DNA of 64,000 nucleotides from the NCBI GenBank assembly GCA_963653155.1, contig CAVJWR010000001.1, positions 56,771-120,770 on the forward strand, given 5' to 3'. Below, in pieces: positions 6,857 through 14,887 of this stretch. Position numbers and translations under genes: made by a program. Position 1 is the first letter of the stretch. Each line of letters starts with the position of its first letter. The stretch comes from UBA1731 sp963653155. Its GTDB lineage: Bacteria > Verrucomicrobiota > Kiritimatiellia > RFP12 > UBA1067. Under the pieces are notes generated by a model. The model was given only the letters and a program-made list of their open reading frames with translations. It did not search any database and had not been told where the DNA came from.

Positions 6857-7192
6857 ATGAACGAAGAGAAATTTGTGGTTCCGTCGGCAACGCTTTCTGA
6901 ACGTCCGGAGGAGTACGAGCTGAAGTTTGTGGTGCCTGGCGTAGGAAAGGGAGATGCCGACCTTCATGTGGAAGGCAGGACGCTCACGCTGAAGACGCAC
7001 GCGAAGCACCAGAACCCAGCCGGATTCAAGCAAGTCGCGTCCGAATTCGAGAACGTGAACTACGCCATGAGCGCGGAGATACCCGAAAGGGCAGACCTCG
7101 CAACCCTCACGGCCAAGATCGAAAACGGAATACTTACGGTCACGATAAAGAAGCGGCCAGAGATGCAACCGAAGAAGATCGAGATACAATAA
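6857..7192 (+). CDS. Hsp20-family small heat shock protein (second of pair)
   Basis: 111 aa. Compact alpha-crystallin domain: Y-E-L-K-F-V-V-P-G-V, L-H-V-E-G-R-T-L-T-L-K, F-E-N-V-N-Y-A-M-S-A-E-I-P and A-K-I-E-N-G-I-L-T-V-T-I-K-K. ATG 6857 has AAGGAG 8 nt upstream, and the gap to the first Hsp20 is 17 bp. It keeps the class A/B pairing seen in many bacteria, where two small Hsps co-assemble; that partnership is inferred. The longer upstream reading in the same frame overlaps the first Hsp20 and has no ribosome site. Confidence 0.9.
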   Translation: MNEEKFVVPSATLSERPEEYELKFVVPGVGKGDADLHVEGRTLTLKTHAKHQNPAGFKQVASEFENVNYAMSAEIPERADLATLTAKIENGILTVTIKKRPEMQPKKIEIQ

Positions 7193-7196
7193 GATT

Positions 7197-7280
7197 GTTG
7201 AGATGGTAGCTCATCTCAACTTGCCGAAATGGCAAGACAAGAAAGGCCAGCCGATTGCATGATCGGCTGGCTTTTCCTTT
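7197..7280 (+). terminator. Terminator of the hsp20 operon
   Basis: Three hairpins follow the stop: GTTGAGATG/CATCTCAAC (7197-7220), a small CTTGCC/GGCAAG stem, and GCCAGCCGAT/ATCGGCTGGC (7246-7271) followed directly by TTTTCCTTTT. The last is a good rho-independent terminator. Confidence 0.85.
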
Positions 7281-7302
7281 TGGAGAGGGACTGTTTTGGG
7301 AG

Positions 7303-7425
7303 GGACGCGCTCCCGCGCGTCCGTTCCGGTTCGGTCGCGCAGGAGCGCGACCCTCCCGCAAAACCTCTTCTACCAACTACCCACTACCATCTACCAACTA
7401 ATCCCTGAAACCTAACCTACTATCC
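7303..7425. repeat. Intergenic palindrome cluster
   Basis: Two modules of the same style as at 4125: GGACGCGC/GCGCGTCC (7303-7322) and GGTCGCGC-AGGA-GCGCGACC followed by CTCCC (7333-7357). A CTACCAACTA/CCACTACCA low-complexity stretch follows to about 7425. No gene is seen between 7281 and 7443. Confidence 0.65.
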
Positions 7426-7443
7426 CCAGCCACTGACGCCCGT

Positions 7444-10400
7444 TCAGTCTACAACCTTGCATCCATCGGCATGAACCTTGCCGTCAGCAGAAGTGCGCAT
7501 CTCCACGGTGGCGCAGAAAAACGGGATTTCCGCCCTGTAGCAGTCGATTTCAGTCCCATCGTATGCCCGTTCAGTCCAGTGATGGGTGACGATCAGGTCG
7601 TCTTTGCGCGCATACCTGTCACGGAACAGCGTTTCCCCGCCATAGACGCCCTCCTCGACCAGAACGACCGAAACGCCGCCATTCGGGTCAATTGTGAGCG
7701 TAAGCGTCGCGGTGCAGTTCACGCCACCGTCTTTCCAAGTCTCGGTGGCAGATACGACCGTCTTCTTCTCGGCGAACACGGGCAGGTTCTCGAAGCCCTT
7801 TACCTTCCAGACGTTCTGGTAGAGGGTGATGTCGGCGTCTTCCAAGGATATCTTGCCGCCACCGATGCCGCCGTCAAGGTTGTTCTGCCCGATGCGGAAA
7901 CGGCACTCGCGGCTCGCGACGACATTCCTTCCGTCCTTGAAGGCAAGCGTCACGTCAAGGAAGTAGCATCCCCCTTCGGGATCGTATTCCCATCCCGTCA
8001 GGGCCTTCGCGGACAACGTGGCCGTGAGCAGATTCCCTTCGTCAGTGTCGAAAAGGAACTTGCCGGAAACCTTGCCGGTCGCCCCGATCGTGACAGTTCC
8101 GTAGAGGTTATCCTCGACAGTATAATATCCTGAGAGATTGACGACCCCAACTCCAACGAACGTGCCGACCGCCCACGACGGCAGCGGCATGACCTCCACG
8201 GTGAACGTGGAGGCGCAGATCGCCTTGCCGGATTTCACCCTCACCTGTACCGTGAACGTCCCGGCCTTCGTCGCGACGCCCTCGATCCTTCCGGTCTTCG
8301 CGTTGTACCTGAGTCCGGCGGGCAGCCCGGAGAGCGTAACCGCGTCGCCGGCGTTCGCGGCATTCAGCGTGGGCAGGTCGAACTCCTGCACGCCAACGGA
8401 CATTACGTACCTCTCGCCGCGTCCGTTCATGAGCGACGTTGCGACACCCGCCGCATCCGCCACATCCAGAAGCCCGTTCGCCCCGGTCAGGTTGTCGACG
8501 ACTATATCGAACCTCTGCGCGATGGCCTTCTTCACCGTCGCGTTCGTGAGCTTCGCCGTCACCGTGTACGTACCGGGCTTCGTGGCCGTGCCGGATATGC
8601 GGTTCGCCTTCGCGTCGAACCTGATGCCCGGCGGAAGTCCGGAAACCGCAATCTTCGGAAGCGAAATCGAGTTGACGGCCAGCGGCAGGTCGAACTCGCC
8701 CGACGTGTAGTATACATCATCGACAAGGAGTTCAAGCGATGCGTCTTCCTCCACCGGCACGAACTCGGCCCGCACGGTCGTGTCCACGCCGGTCGCCACG
8801 TACGGGAACGACGGCGAACGGTAGTCGGCATCGCCAACGAGCGGAGTTCCACCCTCGTCATGCCACCCCGCGAAGACATATCCCTTCTGAGGTGTCGCCT
8901 TCAGCGTCACCTTCTTTCCGGCGGCGTAGATTCCCGCGCCAGTCGCCTTGCCCATAGTCGCATCGCACGCAACCTTCAGGAAGCTCTCTCCCGCCGCGCG
9001 GTCGAGCACCGTGAAGGTGACGTTCGTAGAGGCGGTATGCTTCCCTGCGGTAGTCACCGTGAACGTCGCAGCGTACACTCCGCTCTTCGTCGGCGTGCCG
9101 TAGACCGTGTTCGCCGCGTAGTGCGCGGCGGGGGCCGTCTTCGTCGCCTTCACGTCGAGTGCCTTCGCCGTGAACTTAAGCCCCGGCGGCAGCCCCTTGA
9201 CCTTCACGGCCGGCAGCGACGTGCAGCCCGACACGTCCACGGTGACCGGCCCGATCGCCACCTTCGGCGCGTACTCGTCGGCGACGGAAACGGATATGGC
9301 GGCGCGATCATCCGCCTTGTCAATCCAAACCGCACGAACCGTTACCTGCTTCATTTCAGCCTCGGTTCCACACATGGACTCCGGCACGACAAACGACAAT
9401 ACCTGCTTCGTCAGGTCAATGTCCGGCGGCAGTTCCCCGTAGACAACCTCCCATCCCTTGAACAGCGCACCGCCGGAGACCGCAGTCAATTTGACGGTCT
9501 CACCGGCCTTGAACGTGCCGGACCCTTTCACATAGCCGCGAATGACGGGAACATCGTATGTCTCATCGTAGTCGGCCTGAAGAGAGACTATCGCGACGGA
9601 TTTCGCGCGTGACGGGAAAAACAGCATCTGTGTAAAGCCGAGTCCGCCAAATTCAGCCACAAGGGATGTCTTTCCGCTAAATCTCCACCGCTCTTCCTCA
9701 GAGCTGCCGCCAAACTTGACAAGGCGTTCGTATTCGCTCTGTGGATAGGCGTAGGTCTGACTGATGACCGAACTCCCGACCTCAACCAGTTCTGAAGAAT
9801 ATCTCTCGCCGCGCCGCAATACAAGCGTGCCTGCCTCCGGAACATTCACCCGCAATGAATTAAAGTCGCTTTCCCCCAACCAAATCTCGCAGCCTGCATA
9901 GCCTTGGCCACTGGGATTGAAACCTTCCAGTTCAAAGTCATATTTCGTGTCACAACCAGTGACCGTCACACGGTTGAAGAAATCCGTTGGACGCATGCCA
10001 AGCGTTCCGTTCACGGTGGAAAATGCAGCATACTTTCTGCTGACATCCGTACCTTTGATGCCAAGCGTAAAGGTCTTCATCCCACCCCATTCGCCCTTCG
10101 GGTTCTTCCACTTGAATAGGATCCATCTGCGGTCAGAACGCGGAACAACATTCCTGTTCCTCATCTCATCGGCATCCCAAATTCCGCCCTCGATTGCATA
10201 GCTGCAGCGAGCGGTGTCATAAATCAGGCAATAGTCATAATCAAGATCCGCGCCATCCCAGCTTTCACCCTTCCCGCTGTTCCAGTCTGCAAGATAGTAG
10301 TCCACCATCTGCTTGTCCGTCCAGACTTTGAGGTCTGTCACTCCCGCCAGCGTCCCAGGCGTGAATACAGGGACGATCTTCGCTCCAGCTGACACGCCAT

Positions 10401-10689
10401 ACACGGGGATCGCCATATAGCAGGAACTTGCCTCAAAGCCATAGTCTATCCCCTGCCTATAGATAAACCTGTCATTGCTGAACATGTAGCACTCATACAT
10501 GTTCTCGTCTAGCGACATTGCTGCCATCGCTGCCTGGCATAACGCGAACAGCCCAACAGCCAACGCAAGCATCCTCCGAAAGAGGCGGAAGCCATGTCTC
10601 GGTCTCGTAGACCAGATATCTTCCTCATCAAGTCCCCCATACGGCTTGCCCGCATGGGGATTCCCTTTGAACGCTTTTCCTGTTGTCAC
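7444..10689 (-). CDS. Giant secreted protein with Ig-like (He_PIG-type) and InlB-type repeats
   Basis: 1081 aa. The GTG start at 10689 has AAGGAG 9 nt upstream. A roughly 40-residue hydrophilic arm precedes the signal peptide (R-R-M-L-A-L-A-V-G-L-F-A-L-C-Q-A-A-M-A), so GTG 10689 gives an extended export signal; Met40 is an alternative start. The body has three Ig-like repeats recognised by G-L-P-x-G-L/I-x-F/Y-x-A-K near 500, 700 and 790. InlB-type repeats (F-K-G-W, F-A-G-W-H-D) lie near 410 and 610. The C-terminal 250 residues look beta-rich. No catalytic motif is recognised. Probably a surface or secreted adhesin or glycan-binding protein; no partner gene adjoins it. Confidence 0.7.
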   Translation of the reverse strand: MTTGKAFKGNPHAGKPYGGLDEEDIWSTRPRHGFRLFRRMLALAVGLFALCQAAMAAMSLDENMYECYMFSNDRFIYRQGIDYGFEASSCYMAIPVYGVSAGAKIVPVFTPGTLAGVTDLKVWTDKQMVDYYLADWNSGKGESWDGADLDYDYCLIYDTARCSYAIEGGIWDADEMRNRNVVPRSDRRWILFKWKNPKGEWGGMKTFTLGIKGTDVSRKYAAFSTVNGTLGMRPTDFFNRVTVTGCDTKYDFELEGFNPSGQGYAGCEIWLGESDFNSLRVNVPEAGTLVLRRGERYSSELVEVGSSVISQTYAYPQSEYERLVKFGGSSEEERWRFSGKTSLVAEFGGLGFTQMLFFPSRAKSVAIVSLQADYDETYDVPVIRGYVKGSGTFKAGETVKLTAVSGGALFKGWEVVYGELPPDIDLTKQVLSFVVPESMCGTEAEMKQVTVRAVWIDKADDRAAISVSVADEYAPKVAIGPVTVDVSGCTSLPAVKVKGLPPGLKFTAKALDVKATKTAPAAHYAANTVYGTPTKSGVYAATFTVTTAGKHTASTNVTFTVLDRAAGESFLKVACDATMGKATGAGIYAAGKKVTLKATPQKGYVFAGWHDEGGTPLVGDADYRSPSFPYVATGVDTTVRAEFVPVEEDASLELLVDDVYYTSGEFDLPLAVNSISLPKIAVSGLPPGIRFDAKANRISGTATKPGTYTVTAKLTNATVKKAIAQRFDIVVDNLTGANGLLDVADAAGVATSLMNGRGERYVMSVGVQEFDLPTLNAANAGDAVTLSGLPAGLRYNAKTGRIEGVATKAGTFTVQVRVKSGKAICASTFTVEVMPLPSWAVGTFVGVGVVNLSGYYTVEDNLYGTVTIGATGKVSGKFLFDTDEGNLLTATLSAKALTGWEYDPEGGCYFLDVTLAFKDGRNVVASRECRFRIGQNNLDGGIGGGKISLEDADITLYQNVWKVKGFENLPVFAEKKTVVSATETWKDGGVNCTATLTLTIDPNGGVSVVLVEEGVYGGETLFRDRYARKDDLIVTHHWTERAYDGTEIDCYRAEIPFFCATVEMRTSADGKVHADGCKVVD

Positions 10690-10858
10690 GCCCTTATCTC
10701 CTTATGGTTTGAAATGGCGGCAATTATATCTGTTTTTTTTTTGTTGTCAATCCAGCATCGCCGCAGTTTGCTGCGTTCGTCACTCGCAAATGTACCATCC
10801 AATCCAAACGCAACTATGGTTTGGTATATACCATTCCATAATTGCATCTGGATTGGTA

Positions 10859-10888
10859 TTGACTCTCTAAGCGTGAATGTGCTATCTT
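10859..10888 (+). promoter_or_regulatory. Promoter of the DUF4143 ATPase gene, near-leaderless
   Basis: TTGACT (10859-10864), an 18-bp spacer ending in TGC, and TATCTT (10883-10888). Only 10 nt separate the -10 from ATG 10899, so the mRNA would have a leader of about 4 nt; no ribosome site is present. The rest of 10690-10898 holds a T-run at 10732 and the palindrome GGTATATACC (10823-10832), but no gene. Confidence 0.6.
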
Positions 10889-10898
10889 ACTTGCTCAT

Positions 10899-12098
10899 AT
10901 GAAGCAGATTCGTAGACTTTATGAAGACGTGATCAGACGTCACCTGGAGCAAAATCGGCAGATGGCGTTCGTATCCGGCCCCCGCCAAGTGGGTAAGACG
11001 ACGCTTTGCGAGCAGTTCCAGTCTAACTACTTGAACTGGGACAAGCTATCCGACCGCGAGATCATCGTGAAGGGTGAGGATGCAGTTGCCGACCGCATCG
11101 GCCTTTCAGTCGCCCATGCGCGATTGCCAGTCTTGACGCTTGACGAGATACATCATTACAAACACTGGAAACTGTTCCTGAAGGGCTTTTTCGATGCGTA
11201 TTGGAAAAAGGTGAAGATACTTGTCACGGGAAGTGCACGGCTCGATGTCTACAAGCGTGGCGGAGACAGCCTTATGGGGCGTTATTTCCCATACCGTATG
11301 CATCCACTCAGCGTCGGAGAACTGGTTCGTCCGGCCTGTGGTGAGAATGAACTTTCACCTCCCAAGCCAATAGACGAAGATATCTGGTCACGTCTGTTGT
11401 CATTCGGTGGATTCCCAGAGCCGTTTTCCCGAGCTGACAAGATGTTTGTACGCCGTTGGAGGCAATTGCGCTTTGAACAGCTTGTGCGAGAGGACATCCG
11501 CAAAGACACGGCGATTCGCGAGCTCGACCAAATCGAGGCATTGGCAATGATTCTCTCAGAACGCTCGGGCGAGCAGTTGGTCTATGCTTCACTAGGGAAA
11601 GAGATTCAGGCCAGCGAAATCACGGTACGCAACTGGGTTTCGACGCTCTGTTCGTTTTACTTTGGGTTTCGTGTCAAGCCTTGGTCTCGCCATGTCGAAA
11701 ATGCCATTCGCAAAACGCCCAAGTGGTACTTGCGGGACTGGAGCGGCATCGCCGACGTCGGCAAGCGAAACGAGACGTTTGTCGCGTGCCATCTGCTGAA
11801 GGCCACTGAGTATTGGACCGACCTCGGTTTCGGGAAATGCGATCTCTATTATGTTCGCGACAAGCAAAAAACCGAGGCGGATTTTCTTGTCTCGAAAGAC
11901 GGTCAACCGTGGTTTCTGGTCGAAGTCAAGACTTCTGATATCAAGCTCTCGTCGGCACTTGGGACATACCAGAAGAAAATTGGCGCACACCATGCGTTTC
12001 AGGTCGTGCTGAATCTGCCATACGAAGATGTCGATTGTTTTGCGCTGAAAGAGCCAACTGTTGTGTCGGCCCGAACATTTTTGAGTCAATTGCCTTGA
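10899..12098 (+). CDS. AAA_14 / DUF4143 family ATPase
   Basis: 399 aa. The N-terminal AAA_14 ATPase has Walker A G-P-R-Q-V-G-K-T-T (about 27-35), Walker B L-P-V-L-T-L-D-E-I-H-H, and sensor V-T-G-S-A-R-L-D. The C-terminal DUF4143 domain (about 200-390) contains a nuclease-like E-A-D-F-L-V...F-L-V-E-V-K core (D-x-n-E-V-K). Family members are common, often mobile, and of unproven function. It is followed by an inverted repeat (12097-12124) and toxin-antitoxin genes. Its last 98 bp recur downstream at 12844-12941. Confidence 0.85.
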   Translation: MKQIRRLYEDVIRRHLEQNRQMAFVSGPRQVGKTTLCEQFQSNYLNWDKLSDREIIVKGEDAVADRIGLSVAHARLPVLTLDEIHHYKHWKLFLKGFFDAYWKKVKILVTGSARLDVYKRGGDSLMGRYFPYRMHPLSVGELVRPACGENELSPPKPIDEDIWSRLLSFGGFPEPFSRADKMFVRRWRQLRFEQLVREDIRKDTAIRELDQIEALAMILSERSGEQLVYASLGKEIQASEITVRNWVSTLCSFYFGFRVKPWSRHVENAIRKTPKWYLRDWSGIADVGKRNETFVACHLLKATEYWTDLGFGKCDLYYVRDKQKTEADFLVSKDGQPWFLVEVKTSDIKLSSALGTYQKKIGAHHAFQVVLNLPYEDVDCFALKEPTVVSARTFLSQLP

Positions 12099-12124
12099 TG
12101 CTCCCGCGCAACGTGCGCAGCATC
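12097..12124 (+). terminator. Hairpin at the end of the DUF4143 gene
   Basis: GATGCT-CCC-GCGCA-ACG-TGCGC-AGCATC forms an 11-bp stem with a CCC bulge, starting at the stop codon. The nearest T-run (TTTTTT at 12136) is 12 nt away. It may be a terminator, or an operator for the following antitoxin promoter. Confidence 0.45.
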
Positions 12125-12143
12125 TTCGCTCACGCTTTTTTGG

Positions 12144-12149
12144 TATAAT
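12144..12149 (+). promoter_or_regulatory. -10 box of the RelB/DinJ-like TA operon
   Basis: A perfect TATAAT is followed by AAGGAGG and ATG 12170, giving a leader of about 14 nt. No consensus -35 is visible. Confidence 0.5.
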
Positions 12150-12169
12150 GCGCGGTAAGGAGGTGGACG

Positions 12170-12409
12170 ATGAGCTACACAATGACGATGGAACCTGATT
12201 TGAGGCGCAAGGCTGAAGCGTACGCCGCTCGGCAGGGAATGACGTTGGATGGAATCATCAGAGCCTATCTCGTAACGGTTGTCACGCATGAGACGCGCGG
12301 CGAGCGTCGTGCGAGGGAGCTTCATGAATTCATTGCCGCGCAACCCAAACTTGAAGGTGCGCCGTACAAGTTCAGCCGTCAGGATGCCTACGACGAGGAA
12401 ATTGCCTGA
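12170..12409 (+). CDS. RelB/DinJ-like ribbon-helix-helix antitoxin
   Basis: 79 aa. The N-terminus S-Y-T-M-T-M-E-P-D-L-R-R-K-A-E-A-Y-A fits the RelB/DinJ ribbon-helix-helix pattern (beta strand, helix A with K-A-E-A-Y-A-x-x-x-G-M-T, helix B). Such antitoxins bind DNA as dimers and neutralise the co-expressed toxin through their C-terminus. AAGGAGG lies 8 nt upstream. The stop overlaps the next ATG (TGATG), the usual type II arrangement. The partner is a PIN-domain toxin, which is frameshifted here. Confidence 0.75.
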   Translation: MSYTMTMEPDLRRKAEAYAARQGMTLDGIIRAYLVTVVTHETRGERRARELHEFIAAQPKLEGAPYKFSRQDAYDEEIA

Positions 12410-12818
12410 TGCGGTCTTTTCTCGATACGAACGTTCTTGTCTACCTTGCAGATGCGCGTGACCCAAGGAAACAGAGCATTGCCGAAAAGTATGTGGAGGC
12501 GCGATAGCCGAACGGCTTGATTGCCGAATTTCCGTTCAGACCTTGACTGAATTCACCAATGTCTGCATCAAGAAATTGAAGTTGAACAAAAACGTCATTT
12601 CCGTGTTTCTGGATTATTTTGATGACTTGCAAATGGTCAGAACCGATTCCGTCTCTGTGAAGAATGCCTTGGAAATCAAGGCTCGGTACAATATCCAGTT
12701 TTATGACGCAATGATGATTTCCGCAGCACTTGCGTCTGGATGCGAAGAGATTCTGTCCGAAGATCTGAATGACGGGCAGAATTACGATGGAGTTGTTGCA
12801 CTCAATCCATTTAAGTGA
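12409..12818 (+). pseudogene. PIN-domain (VapC-type) toxin, frameshifted
   Basis: ATG 12409 overlaps the antitoxin stop. The first frame reads M-R-S-F-L-D-T-N-V-L-V-Y-L-A-D, the PIN N-terminal motif with its catalytic Asp6, and stops at TAG near 12507. A second frame then continues A-I-A-E-R-L-D-C-R-I-S-V-Q-T-L-T-E-F and Q-F-Y-D-A-M-M-I-S-A-A to 12818, supplying the other acidic residues (Glu of L-T-E-F, Asp of F-Y-D). Joined, they make a full PIN domain of about 135 aa. The shift lies around 12490-12507. Either the toxin is inactivated, or this is an assembly error or an unusual programmed shift; no slippery run is evident. Confidence 0.75.
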
Positions 12819-12843
12819 CTTTGACCGTTCGTTGGTTTGCCCT

Positions 12844-12970
12844 ATGCGTTTCAGTCCGTACTGAATCTGCCATGCGAAGATGTCGATTGTTTTGCGCTAA
12901 AAGAGCCAACTGTCGTGTCGGCTCGAACATTCTTGAGTCAACGGATTGGGTATAGACAAGTTAGACAATA
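12844..12970 (+). pseudogene. Fragment of a DUF4143 ATPase 3' end
   Basis: 12844-12941 aligns without gaps to 11992-12089, the end of the intact ATPase gene, with 8 differences in 98 bp, mostly at third codon positions. The same reading frame gives F-Q-S-V-L-N-L-P-C-E-D-V-D-C-F-A-L-K and continues to TAG at 12968. No upstream part of the gene is present. It is a remnant of a second, diverged copy on the far side of the toxin-antitoxin pair. Confidence 0.8.
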
Positions 12971-13350
12971 GTCTGTACGCCATAGTCTGCATATCGATGA
13001 TCTGCCGTAACGATTGTCAAATCCTTAAGCATTGCCGTTGCAATAATGAACCGATCTGCTGGATCGCGATGCAGAAATGGTAGAGTTGCCGCCTTCAGTG
13101 CAATGGCTTCATTCATATGTAAGACAGAAATGCCATACTCAGACTTCAATGTCGAAAACCACTCTTCAGGTGACATTTCAAGCCTTAACTTGCCCATCTG
13201 TTTCTTCAACGCCACTTCCCACAGTGAAATAGGCGAAGCGTATAAGAAAGATGCAGATTCAATCGCATCAATCGCTTGAGCCGAAAACCGTTCAGGCGCA
13301 TTCCCCAGCCAAAGCAACGCGCAAGTATCAAGCAAGAGGGATTTTGCCAT
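12961..13350 (-). CDS. PIN-domain toxin (VapC family)
   Basis: 129 aa. Mg-dependent RNase fold: L-L-L-D-T-C-A-L-L-W-L (Asp8), S-L-W-E-V-A (Glu), R-D-P-A-D-R-F-I-I-A-T-A (Asp) and V-T-A-D-H-R-Y (Asp) supply the acidic active site. VapC toxins cleave specific RNAs. ATG 13350 has GGGAGG upstream and lies inside the antitoxin's last codons, a typical translationally coupled overlap. The longer reading to 13398 lacks a ribosome site. All acidic residues are intact, unlike the toxin at 12409. Confidence 0.85.
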   Translation of the reverse strand: MAKSLLLDTCALLWLGNAPERFSAQAIDAIESASFLYASPISLWEVALKKQMGKLRLEMSPEEWFSTLKSEYGISVLHMNEAIALKAATLPFLHRDPADRFIIATAMLKDLTIVTADHRYADYGVQTIV

Positions 13351-13594
13351 TGCACGCCTCCCAATCAGTGGAATCGTCCGAGAATAGATCGGCATCACTT
13401 ATGGAGAACGCCAGTTTGGGGTTCTTGATGATTGTCCTTCGTTTCTTCGGTCTTGCCGCCTCATAGGAACGAAGTGAAATGACGACAACGGTCTGTGCGC
13501 CATCACGCGAGACGAACTGTGGCTCACCTGCCCATGCGCGGTCAAAAACCGTCTCCCACGAGTTTGCCACGTCTTTTATAGCCCAAGCTCCCAT
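13328..13594 (-). CDS. Phd/YefM-family antitoxin
   Basis: 88 aa. A-I-K-D-V-A-N-S-W-E-T-V-F-D-R-A-W-A-G-E-P-Q followed by V-S-R-D-G-A-Q-T-V-V-V-I-S is the Phd/YefM N-terminal dimer and DNA-binding core. The acidic C-terminus (S-D-D-S-T-D-W-E) would wrap the PIN toxin whose gene overlaps its end by 23 bp. AGGGG precedes ATG 13594. It likely autoregulates from the -10 box at 13638. Confidence 0.8.
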   Translation of the reverse strand: MGAWAIKDVANSWETVFDRAWAGEPQFVSRDGAQTVVVISLRSYEAARPKKRRTIIKNPKLAFSISDADLFSDDSTDWEACNGKIPLA

Positions 13595-13637
13595 GGAATT
13601 GCACCCCTTGTTTCTGTCATTTCAATTTATGGGCATC

Positions 13638-13643
13638 ATTATA
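13638..13643 (-). promoter_or_regulatory. -10 box of the Phd/PIN operon
   Basis: TATAAT on the minus strand, about 43 nt before ATG 13594. The -35 is poor. No gene is seen between 13595 and 13722. Confidence 0.45.
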
Positions 13644-13722
13644 CCATAATCTTAGAAATTGACCTAAAACAAATTGCCGCGCATAGATATCTAACTGGGA
13701 ACATATTAGGCCCGTTTCTCGC

Positions 13723-14874
13723 TTAGCAGTCGGTTTCCAAACGCAATCGCTCCCTAAATGAGGCGTAATGCTCGCGGCGGGATTGGAGAAGGGCCTTCAT
13801 GCGCTCTTCGGCATCGCCTGCCAGCAATGGCCGTTCGCAAGATGCCGCCACACGGCGAATCAGTTCCGCCTCGTCGCATTCGATGAATATAACGCGCCCC
13901 GTCGCCTCGGCGACCGTACGCGATGCCGGATCAAGCAGAGCCCCGCCACCAAGCGCCACGACTTGACCTGGCGTAGCCGACACGCGCTTAAGCTCATCGC
14001 TCTCGATCCTGCGGAATGTCGCCTCACCGTCTGTCGAGAATATATCCTTGATCTTTCGTCCTGTGCGTTTCTCTATCTCCGCATCAAGATCCACAAACGG
14101 CATCCCCTTCCGCTCTGCGAGAATCTTTCCGTATGTTGACTTTCCAGACCCCGGCGCACCATACAGGTATAGGTTCGCGTTCATGTAGCGGCTCGCCAGA
14201 CGCGCCTGTTCCTCAAGCATCGGCATGCCGCCAACATTCGCGATGCCAAGCCTCTCGGCCTCAGCAAGAAGGCGCGTCGGCGACGGGTTGTAGATGAGGT
14301 CTATCACCGCCTCGCATTTCGGGAATGCCGAAAGCGAAACCGGTTGTGCGTCAACATTAGGGAACATCCCGACAGGCGTCGCATTAACCAGCACTGACGC
14401 ATCGGCATTGCGTTCGAGATTCCCGTAGTTGTCCTCGCCTGTGCGCGAGATGTGCACCACCTGCCCTGCGCCAAGACCGCGCAATGCCGCCGCCGCAGTC
14501 ATGGCTGCGCCGCCAGTCCCAAGCACCACGCACTTCTTGTCGCGCACATCCGCACCGACGATCTTCACCAGACGCTCGAATCCCGCCTTGTCGGTGTTGT
14601 CCCCGAACAATGTCCCATCAAGCCGCTTGACAATTACGTTGGCATTGCCGAGTTCAGCGGCCACCGGCGACACTTCACTGCACAGGCCGAATGCGACCTT
14701 CTTGTACGGGATGGTCACGTTCAGCACATCATAGTCGCCATGGAGGATGAAGTCTTCCACTTCATCGGGACGCTTCTCGTAGAGCCGATATTCGTAATCA
14801 CCCAACTTGCTGTGAATCTCAGGGGACTTGCTGTGCCCCAGTTTCTCGCCAAGCAACCCACACTTTAAAGACAT
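13723..14874 (-). CDS. aroE-aroK: Shikimate dehydrogenase - shikimate kinase fusion
   Basis: 383 aa bifunctional enzyme. Residues 1-235 are shikimate dehydrogenase (3-dehydroshikimate to shikimate, NADPH): substrate motif H-S-K-S-P-E-I-H, N-V-T-I-P-Y-K-K with catalytic Lys, G-D-N-T-D, and Rossmann G-T-G-G-A-A. Residues about 238-383 are shikimate kinase: P-loop G-A-P-G-S-G-K-S-T, D-L-D-A-E-I, F-R-R-I-E and G-G-G-A. A short junction (about residues 227-240, E-E-Q-A-R-L-A-S-R-Y-M-N) joins them. ATG 14874 has GGAGGAGG upstream. Last gene of the aromatic operon, 13 bp after tyrA. Confidence 0.92.
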   Translation of the reverse strand: MSLKCGLLGEKLGHSKSPEIHSKLGDYEYRLYEKRPDEVEDFILHGDYDVLNVTIPYKKVAFGLCSEVSPVAAELGNANVIVKRLDGTLFGDNTDKAGFERLVKIVGADVRDKKCVVLGTGGAAMTAAAALRGLGAGQVVHISRTGEDNYGNLERNADASVLVNATPVGMFPNVDAQPVSLSAFPKCEAVIDLIYNPSPTRLLAEAERLGIANVGGMPMLEEQARLASRYMNANLYLYGAPGSGKSTYGKILAERKGMPFVDLDAEIEKRTGRKIKDIFSTDGEATFRRIESDELKRVSATPGQVVALGGGALLDPASRTVAEATGRVIFIECDEAELIRRVAASCERPLLAGDAEERMKALLQSRREHYASFRERLRLETDC

Positions 14875-14887
14875 TGCCACCTCCTCC

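Noticed and set aside
10899..13594. Integrated mobile element
   Set aside because: Toxin-antitoxin genes, an ATPase remnant and short repeats suggest past recombination, but no integrase, transposase or attachment repeats are present.
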